DNA from: Planotetraspora silvatica
GTDB lineage: Bacteria > Actinomycetota > Actinomycetes > Streptosporangiales > Streptosporangiaceae
Direction of reading: 5' to 3'
Assembly (NCBI RefSeq): GCF_016863315.1
Contig: NZ_BOOQ01000007.1
Span: forward strand, 150,237 to 214,236
Length of the DNA stretch: 64,000 nucleotides
A program made the position numbers and the translations under genes. The notes beneath the pieces are model-generated. The model was not told the origin of the DNA, ran no database searches, and was given only the letters and a program-made list of their open reading frames with translations. This document shows, piece after piece, positions 59,131-64,000 of the stretch (its first letter is position 1; each line of letters starts with the position of its first letter).

Positions 59131-59238
59131 CGGTGACTCCTGGGCGTCGTCCCATGGAAGCGGCTGTGGGAAGTGGGGGATGGCGAACCGCGCCGGCCCT
59201 GGGGGGTGAGGAAATCCGAGAGATGCGGGTGGAGAGAT

Positions 59239-60075
59239 CTATGCGCGTGAGATGTCGCGCCACGGCGCCGCGTGCTGTTCGAGCCAGCGCATCGCCTGTA
59301 CCAATCCGACGGACATGACTGCGAGAAGAATCAAAGTCGCGTACAACATCGGGGCGTCGAACTGTTCGCCCGCCTTGTCCAGCAGGAAGCCGAGTCCGTT
59401 CCCTCCGCCGCCGAGCAGTTCACCGATGAGCATGCCGACGAGTCCGCGGGCGATGCCCTGGTTGACGCCGGAGATCACGAACGGGAGCGTGTACGGAAGG
59501 ATCACCTTGAGGTAGATCTGCGGCCTGCTGGCCCCGAACACCTCGCCGGCCCGAACCAGTGAAGGTTCGACCGTCTTCACCCCCGCCATGCAGTTGACCA
59601 TGATCGGGAACACGGCGGACAGAACGATGATCGTCAGCTGCATGGAATTGCCGAACCCCATGATCAGGATCAGCAGGGGGATCAGGGCGACGCGGGGGAG
59701 CGACGTCATCGCCCATACGTAGGGACTGAGGATCAGGTCGGCGACCCTGCTCGCACCCATGAGCAGACCGACGGGGATGCCGATCACCGCCGAGATCGCC
59801 AGGCCGATGAGGAAGTTCGTCAGGCTGTGGCTGAGCTGCGGCCAGATCGTGCCGTCGGCGAACCCGTTGAAGAGCGCGGCGAACATCTCGGTCGCCCGCG
59901 GGAAGAACAGCGCGTTGATCACTTCCGCGCGGGCGACGAGCTCCCAGATCACGAAGAAGACGGCCAGGTTGACCACGGTGATCGCGACGTTCTTGAGTGG
60001 CGCGAACCGGCTGACGTGAATGCTCTCGATCTGCTGATCGTTCGTGCGCGCGGCGCCCTGGATCGTCTCGGTCAT
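59239..60075 (-). CDS. SsuC/TauC-type ABC permease
   Basis: ATG 60075 with GGAGGG upstream gives 278 residues. It has about six membrane spans and the ABC-permease EAA loop (GASRPQIYLKVILPYTLPFVISG). Its start overlaps the ATPase stop (ATGA). A 108-bp gap separates it from the binding-protein gene, enough for a separate ribosome site. Confidence 0.9.
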   Translation of the reverse strand: MTETIQGAARTNDQQIESIHVSRFAPLKNVAITVVNLAVFFVIWELVARAEVINALFFPRATEMFAALFNGFADGTIWPQLSHSLTNFLIGLAISAVIGIPVGLLMGASRVADLILSPYVWAMTSLPRVALIPLLILIMGFGNSMQLTIIVLSAVFPIMVNCMAGVKTVEPSLVRAGEVFGASRPQIYLKVILPYTLPFVISGVNQGIARGLVGMLIGELLGGGGNGLGFLLDKAGEQFDAPMLYATLILLAVMSVGLVQAMRWLEQHAAPWRDISRA

Positions 60076-60947
60076 CGTGATGCGCCCTCCTGCTTCGCGC
60101 CCAGGGCCTCGTCCGCCAGAAGCGACCACAGGTGACTGCGTATCTCTCCGAACCTGGGCGACCGCTGGACGTCGGCCTGTTCGTCGAATCGCGGACGTGG
60201 GAGGTCGACGTCGATGACTTCCCTGATGGTGCCGGGCCGCTTGCTGATGACCACGATGCGATCGGCCAGCAGGATGGCCTCGTCGATCGAGTGCGTGATG
60301 AAGACGACCGTCTGCCGGGTCTCGGCGATGATCTTCTCCAGTTCCGCCTGCATGGCCTCACGCGTCATCGCGTCCACTGCGCCGAACGGCTCGTCCATGA
60401 GCAGGATCTCGGGCTCGGTCACCAGAGCGCGCGCGATCCCGACTCGCTGCCGCATGCCTCCGGAGAGCTCATGCGGGTAGGACTTCTCGAACCCCGTAAG
60501 CCCGACGAGTTCGAGTGCCTGCGCGACGCGTCCGGCCTGCTCCGACTTCGGCACGTGCCCGCGACGGTTCTCCATGGCGAACCGGATGTTCCGTTCGACC
60601 GTTCGCCACGGAAGGAGTGCGTAGTCCTGGAAGACCATCGCCCGGTCGGCGCCCGGGCCGGTCACCTCACTGCCGCGTACTCGTACCGAACCTTCGATCG
60701 GCTTGACGAAACCCGCGATCAGATTGATGAAGGTCGTCTTCCCGCAACCGGACGGTCCGACGATGGCGAGGAATTCGCCCCGCCGTACTTGGAGTGAGAC
60801 GTCCCGTAATGCGATGAGTCGTGTGTGTTCTCGTCTGTTGTCATAACCCGCGGTCACATGTGCCGCCTCGATGAGTGCCGGTTCCGGCACGGCGTCATCT
60901 ACGGCGCGCTGTGCGCCGGGCGCACTGTGGGCCTCTACTTGCCCCAT
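60072..60947 (-). CDS. SsuB/TauB-type ABC ATPase
   Basis: The 291-residue ATPase has Walker A GPSGCGKTT (64-72), FQDYALLPWRTVERN, signature LSGGMRQRVGIARAL and Walker B ILLMDEPFGAVD. It is the first gene of the minus-strand importer operon. The N-terminal 25 residues are not conserved, so a start nearer residue 20 is possible. Confidence 0.9.
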   Translation of the reverse strand: MGQVEAHSAPGAQRAVDDAVPEPALIEAAHVTAGYDNRREHTRLIALRDVSLQVRRGEFLAIVGPSGCGKTTFINLIAGFVKPIEGSVRVRGSEVTGPGADRAMVFQDYALLPWRTVERNIRFAMENRRGHVPKSEQAGRVAQALELVGLTGFEKSYPHELSGGMRQRVGIARALVTEPEILLMDEPFGAVDAMTREAMQAELEKIIAETRQTVVFITHSIDEAILLADRIVVISKRPGTIREVIDVDLPRPRFDEQADVQRSPRFGEIRSHLWSLLADEALGAKQEGASR

Positions 60948-61321
60948 CCCAGCTCCCTGCTCAGATCAGCGTGTTTTCCTGCCTCTGGCGTTGACCGCTG
61001 CAATCGGTTGCGCCGACGGTACCCAACGGGTTCAGTAGCGTCAATATGGTGTATACGCATTATTTGGGCCGCAGGAAGCTCACCTTGGCCTTCGGAAAAT
61101 GGGCGCCACGCAATCGATTGCGAAATGAGATGTGGGCCGAGGGAGACCGCCGGCCGCGGCGTGTCCACGCGTGACGATTCCGCTCCCGCGCCGACGGTCC
61201 ACCGCCGATCGCATGCGGGACGGATCGGCAGACGGGAAACAAAGTTGCGGACTGTGCATATTTGCATGGTCCGCATATTTACTGAGTCCGCATACTTGCG
61301 GGACGCGCAACATCGAGTAGG
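60948..61321. promoter_or_regulatory. 374-bp divergent control region without a gene
   Basis: No credible gene. It contains GCAATCGGTTGC (61000-61011), the perfect 14-bp palindrome CGCAATCGATTGCG (61109-61122) and, nearer the TetR gene, a set of GTCCGCA repeats (listed separately). It separates the importer operon from the divergent TetR gene. The GCAATCGRTTGC copies also occur at the far end of the operon (56.65-56.77 kb). The central CG in a 12-14-bp palindrome resembles LacI-family operators, but no LacI gene is in the window. Confidence 0.6.
61246..61310. promoter_or_regulatory. Clustered inverted repeats upstream of TetR gene
   Basis: TGCGGAC (61246) and GTCCGCA (61269) form an inverted repeat with inner TGCA pairs. 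A further GTCCGCA lies at 61286, 17 bp after the previous one. TTGCG/CGCAA (61296-61310) sits just before the start. This array is a likely autoregulatory operator. Confidence 0.5.
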
Positions 61322-61963
61322 GTGAGTGACGTGAGCACTGAGGACGGCGCGCGGCTCGGACTGCGAGAGCGCAAGAAGCGTGAGACGAGGGCGATGCTGA
61401 GCTGGGCGGCCGTCCGGCTCACGGTCGAGCGCGGGTTCGACCGCGTGCGGGTGGAGGACATCGCCGAGGCGGCGGGGGTGTCTCCGCGCACGTTCAACAA
61501 CTACTTCTCCAGCAAGGCCGAGGCGATCGTCGCCCGTCACCTCGACCGGACCCTGCGGGTCGCGGAGATGTTGCGGGGCCGGCCCGCGTCCGAGCCGCTC
61601 TGGGAGTCCATCGCCCACGCGGCGCGCGCGCAGTTCGAGCCGCCGCCGGAGGCGGTCGCGCATCCGGTGACCGACCGCCGGCAGTGGATCGCCGGGGTGC
61701 AACTGATGGTCGCCGAGCCGGCGATGCAGGGCGAGTTCCTGCGGGCGGGAGCACTCGCCGAGGCCGAGATCGCCGCCGCGGTGGCCGAGCGCACCGGCAC
61801 CGACGTCAACCGTGACCTCTATCCGCACCTGGTGGCCGCCGCGGTCACGGCCGCAGGCAACGTGGCCATGCAGCACTGGCTGCGCATCGGTCCGCCCGCA
61901 GAGATGGAGCAGTTGTTGTCCGAGGCTCTGGCGCAGTTCGCCGCGGGTCTGCCCACGCCGTAG
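61322..61963 (+). CDS. TetR-family regulator
   Basis: The 213-residue protein has LRERKKRETRAMLSWAAVRL, then a TetR HTH (VEDIAEAAGVSPRTFNNYFSSK) near residues 42-63. The C-terminal ligand domain resembles the TetR_C_17-type group often found next to FAD monooxygenases. GTG 61322 or GTG 61331 could be the start. It probably controls itself and the monooxygenase 89 bp downstream. Confidence 0.87.
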   Translation: MSDVSTEDGARLGLRERKKRETRAMLSWAAVRLTVERGFDRVRVEDIAEAAGVSPRTFNNYFSSKAEAIVARHLDRTLRVAEMLRGRPASEPLWESIAHAARAQFEPPPEAVAHPVTDRRQWIAGVQLMVAEPAMQGEFLRAGALAEAEIAAAVAERTGTDVNRDLYPHLVAAAVTAAGNVAMQHWLRIGPPAEMEQLLSEALAQFAAGLPTP

Positions 61964-61988
61964 CCCGGGCTCGTCCTCCAGTACGTCA

Positions 61989-62005
61989 ACCCGGCGCCGC
62001 CGGGT
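61989..62005. terminator. ACCCGGC-gcc-GCCGGGT hairpin
   Basis: Perfect 7-bp arms with a 3-base loop, 25 bp after the TetR stop. A second small hairpin GTGCGC/GCGCAC follows at about 62014-62030. They may end the TetR transcript or shape the monooxygenase leader. Confidence 0.45.
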
Positions 62006-62052
62006 CGATTCACCGTGCGCGCGTTGCGCACCCGTACCCAAAGGATCTTGCC

Positions 62053-62136
62053 ATGCCCATCGACATGCCCATCGACATGCCCATCGACATGCCCATCGAC
62101 ATGCCCATCGACATGCCCATCGACATGCCCATCGAC
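62053..62136 (+). repeat. 12-bp repeat ATGCCCATCGAC, seven copies
   Basis: Seven perfect tandem copies encode MPID seven times at the start of the monooxygenase. Every copy carries an in-frame ATG. The unit is a multiple of three, so gain or loss of copies changes only length and the distance from the ribosome site AAGG (62041). Confidence 0.95.
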
Positions 62137-63741
62137 GTCGTCATCGCCGGTGCCGGTCCGAACGGCCTCATGCTGGCCTGCGAGCTGGCCCTGGCCGGTG
62201 TCCGGCCGCTCGTCCTGGAGCGACTGACCGGCCCCTCCGGCGAACAGCGGGCCAACGGGCTCGTCGGTCAGGTCGTGCGGATGCTCGACCGTCGCGGCCT
62301 GCACGAACGGCTCAGCGGTAGCACCGCGCCGCCGCGCCCGGCACCGGCCTTCATGTTCGGCGCGTTCTCGCTGGACCTGGCCGCCCTGCCCGACAACCCC
62401 GTCTACCTGCTGATGGTGCCTCAGCGCCGCATCGAGGAGATGCTGGCGGAGCGCGCCGCCGAGCTCGGGGTCGAGATCCGGCGGGGTCACGCGGTGACCG
62501 GGCTGACCCAGGACTCGGGCGTGGCCACGGTCGAGGTGACCGGTCCCGCGGGGCCGTACCGGATCGAGGCGCGCTTCTTGGTGGGAGCCGACGGCGGGCA
62601 CAGCGTGGTCCGCAAGCTCGCCGGGATCGGCTTCCCCGGCGTGACCACCGATCGCAGGATCTCCCGCAGCGCCCACGTCAGCATGCCGGCCGAGCTGATC
62701 GATCCGGTCGGCGGCGGGCTGGTCATCCCCGGCTACGGCGCCGTCCCGCCCTTCATGCACCACCGCACCGAGCGGGGGCTGATCACGTTCGCGCCGTTCC
62801 CCAGCGGCCCGTCGTTGGTGAGCACGACGGAGTTCCTGCCGTCCGGTGACGACGCCGGGTTCGAGGAACCGCTCACGATCTCCGAACTGCGCGACAGCGT
62901 CCGGCGGGTGCTCGGCGTCGATCTGCCGATCGGTCCACCGGAAGGACCCGGGCCGCACCTGCTGCGGCGGCTGGCCGGTGGCAACACCCGGCTGGCCGAC
63001 CGATTCCGCGCCGGACGGGTCCTGCTGGTCGGAGACGCCGCCCACGTCCATTCGGCGATGGGCGGCCCTGGGCTCAACCTGGGCCTGCAGGACGCGATCA
63101 ACCTGGGCTGGAAGCTCGCCGCCGAGCTGCGCGGGTGGGCGCCTCCGGGGCTGCTGGACAGCTACGAGGCCGAGCGCCGCCCGGCCGGTCAGCGGGTGAC
63201 CATGCACACCCAGGCGCAGGGCGTGCTGGTCGGCCCCGGCAGCGAGATCACCGCGCTCCGTGAGCTGTTCGGCGAACTGCTGGCGGACCGCCACACCGTG
63301 CAGCGCCTTGCGGACCTGATAGCCGGCGCCGACATCCGCTACGACATGGGCACGGCTCCCGCCGACCCCGGCGCGGCCTCCCTGACCGGCCGGTGGGCAC
63401 CTGACCTGCTGCTGCAGACCGAGACCGGTACGGTACGACTCGCTGAGCTGACCCGCGACGCCCGGCCCCTGCTGCTGGACCTCACCGATGGCGGGACGCT
63501 CGCCGACTTCGCGGCACCGTGGCGCGATCGGGTCCACATCGTGACCGCACGATGCGACGCCCCGAACGTCACCGCGCTGCTCCTGCGGCCGGACTGCTAC
63601 GTCGCCTGGGCGTCGACGTCGCCCGGTCCGGACGACCGGCAGCGCGAGGAACTCCGGTCGGCGCTCGTCCGCTGGTTCGGGCACTCGACGAATAGCGGTG
63701 TCGAGGGCGCCGGTCAGCCGTCCGCCGACGCCAGGATCTGA
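62053..63741 (+). CDS. FAD-dependent aromatic monooxygenase with MPID repeat start
   Basis: The 562-residue flavoprotein starts with seven MPID repeats, then VVIAGAGPNGLMLACELAL (FAD motif), the GADGGHS region and GDAAHVHSAMGGPGLNLGLQDAINLGWKLAAEL. This is the PheA/TfdB class A hydroxylase family, close in style to rifampicin monooxygenase and polyketide hydroxylases. The family normally begins at the last MPID, so the first six copies look like slippage expansion. The TetR regulator upstream suggests inducible detoxification or catabolism of an aromatic compound; substrate unknown. Confidence 0.9.
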   Translation: MPIDMPIDMPIDMPIDMPIDMPIDMPIDVVIAGAGPNGLMLACELALAGVRPLVLERLTGPSGEQRANGLVGQVVRMLDRRGLHERLSGSTAPPRPAPAFMFGAFSLDLAALPDNPVYLLMVPQRRIEEMLAERAAELGVEIRRGHAVTGLTQDSGVATVEVTGPAGPYRIEARFLVGADGGHSVVRKLAGIGFPGVTTDRRISRSAHVSMPAELIDPVGGGLVIPGYGAVPPFMHHRTERGLITFAPFPSGPSLVSTTEFLPSGDDAGFEEPLTISELRDSVRRVLGVDLPIGPPEGPGPHLLRRLAGGNTRLADRFRAGRVLLVGDAAHVHSAMGGPGLNLGLQDAINLGWKLAAELRGWAPPGLLDSYEAERRPAGQRVTMHTQAQGVLVGPGSEITALRELFGELLADRHTVQRLADLIAGADIRYDMGTAPADPGAASLTGRWAPDLLLQTETGTVRLAELTRDARPLLLDLTDGGTLADFAAPWRDRVHIVTARCDAPNVTALLLRPDCYVAWASTSPGPDDRQREELRSALVRWFGHSTNSGVEGAGQPSADARI

Positions 63742-63790
63742 CGCTGCTCTCAGGCACATGCCGGCGGTTGTGCGCGTCTGGTGTTGCCGC

Positions 63791-64000
63791 TCAGGGTGGT
63801 TGGTCTGGCTGGGAGGCGCCTGTCATGGTCGTGGCGGCCGGCTTGCGTGGGTGGTGTCGGGGCCGCCCGGTGTAGGTGAAGGCCCAGCGGTCCTTGCCTT
63901 CGCGTCGGCGTTGGTAGCGGTGGGGGCGGCGGTAGCGGTCGCGGTTGTGGAACTGGCAGGCCGGTCCGAGGAGGCGCAGGTCGGTTAGGCCGCCGTCGGT
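63791..64000 (-). CDS. HNH endonuclease C-terminal fragment (runs off window)
   Basis: Reading the minus strand inward from the right edge gives 69 residues with no stop until 63791: TDGGLTDLRLLGPACQFHNR, then basic sequence and GKDRWAFTYTGRP. The DGG-x-TDL ... GPACxFHNR pattern is the end of the HNH motif in DUF222/13E12-type proteins. The N-terminal part lies outside the window. The family is widespread and repeated in actinobacterial genomes. Confidence 0.6.
   Translation of the reverse strand, partial: TDGGLTDLRLLGPACQFHNRDRYRRPHRYQRRREGKDRWAFTYTGRPRHHPRKPAATTMTGASQPDQPP

Noticed and set aside
60825..61325. Plus-strand open frame in the importer/TetR intergenic region
   Set aside because: Begins inside the ATPase gene on the other strand, has no ribosome site or known domain, and covers the palindromic operators.
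62053..62136. CRISPR-like array
   Set aside because: The 12-bp units are directly adjacent without spacers and lie inside a coding region; it is a simple tandem repeat.
63698..63988. Plus-strand open frame at the right edge
   Set aside because: Val/Gly-rich and without family features; the opposite strand reads as the end of an HNH protein.

Overview
The window is very GC-rich, densely packed actinobacterial chromosome with many 4-bp start/stop overlaps and GTG starts. It looks like a Streptosporangiales-type actinomycete; that genus-level guess is inference from codon use and gene style. No rRNA, tRNA, CRISPR array or insertion sequence was seen. Most of it (about 9.7-52.5 kb) is a steroid catabolic locus. 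Nearly every enzyme for steroid rings A-D can be recognised, in an order unlike the Mycobacterium/Rhodococcus clusters.

Layout. 0.2-4.8 kb, minus strand: a VanA-like Rieske oxygenase, a small Cys/His protein, a phthalate-dioxygenase-type reductase, a CYP199-like P450 and an IclR regulator. 4.9-9.6 kb, plus strand: a complete branched-chain-amino-acid-type (HAAT) ABC importer. 9.7-12.0 kb: two divergent acyl-CoA dehydrogenases. 12.1-13.6 kb: a second IclR regulator and HsaB. 13.8-21.4 kb: HsaD, KstD, KshB, HsaE, HsaG, HsaF and a HsaA-like paralogue. 21.5-29.7 kb: a repeat-rich membrane protein, HsaC, a probable 3-ketosteroid delta4-(5alpha)-dehydrogenase, an SDR, KshA with a small CxxC protein, HsaA and KstR. 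29.7-39.9 kb: SDRs, two acyl-CoA ligases (one FadD3-like), a FadE28/FadE29-like pair and a MaoC hydratase. 40.0-49.1 kb: EchA20, IpdA, IpdB, IpdC, FadE33-like, FadE30-like, EchA, IpdF, KstR2 and FadA6. 49.1-52.5 kb: a DapB-fold dehydrogenase, an AhpD-like protein and a Tat-exported cholesterol oxidase.

52.6-64.0 kb is a different neighbourhood. It holds an LLM oxidoreductase, a Tat-tagged two-subunit molybdenum hydroxylase, an SsuABC-type importer with an LVIVD protein, a TetR regulator and a flavin monooxygenase whose N-terminus is a 12-bp tandem repeat. At the right edge, on the minus strand, is the C-terminal end of a probable HNH endonuclease.

How the genes work together (inference from family knowledge). 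Cholesterol oxidase makes 3-keto-4-ene steroids. KstD, the second dehydrogenase and KshAB open ring B. HsaAB, HsaC and HsaD hydroxylate and cleave ring A. HsaE, HsaF and HsaG finish the C5 fragment. FadD3, FadE30, IpdF, EchA20, IpdAB, IpdC and FadA6 degrade the C/D-ring propionate (HIP). Mce4, CYP125, FadA5 and ChsH1/H2-Ltp2 are not in the window.

Two operator families divide the locus. A 15-bp odd palindrome, TCCCRSTCASCGGGA, lies upstream of the ring-A/B and mid-cluster genes (eight good sites, 13.6-37.3 kb). A KstR2-type site, CTAnCAAnnnnTTGnTAG, precedes the HIP genes, the 10-kb FadE pair and the dehydrogenase at 49.1 kb. A third motif, GCAATCGRTTGC, occurs twice on each side of the importer/LVIVD operon.
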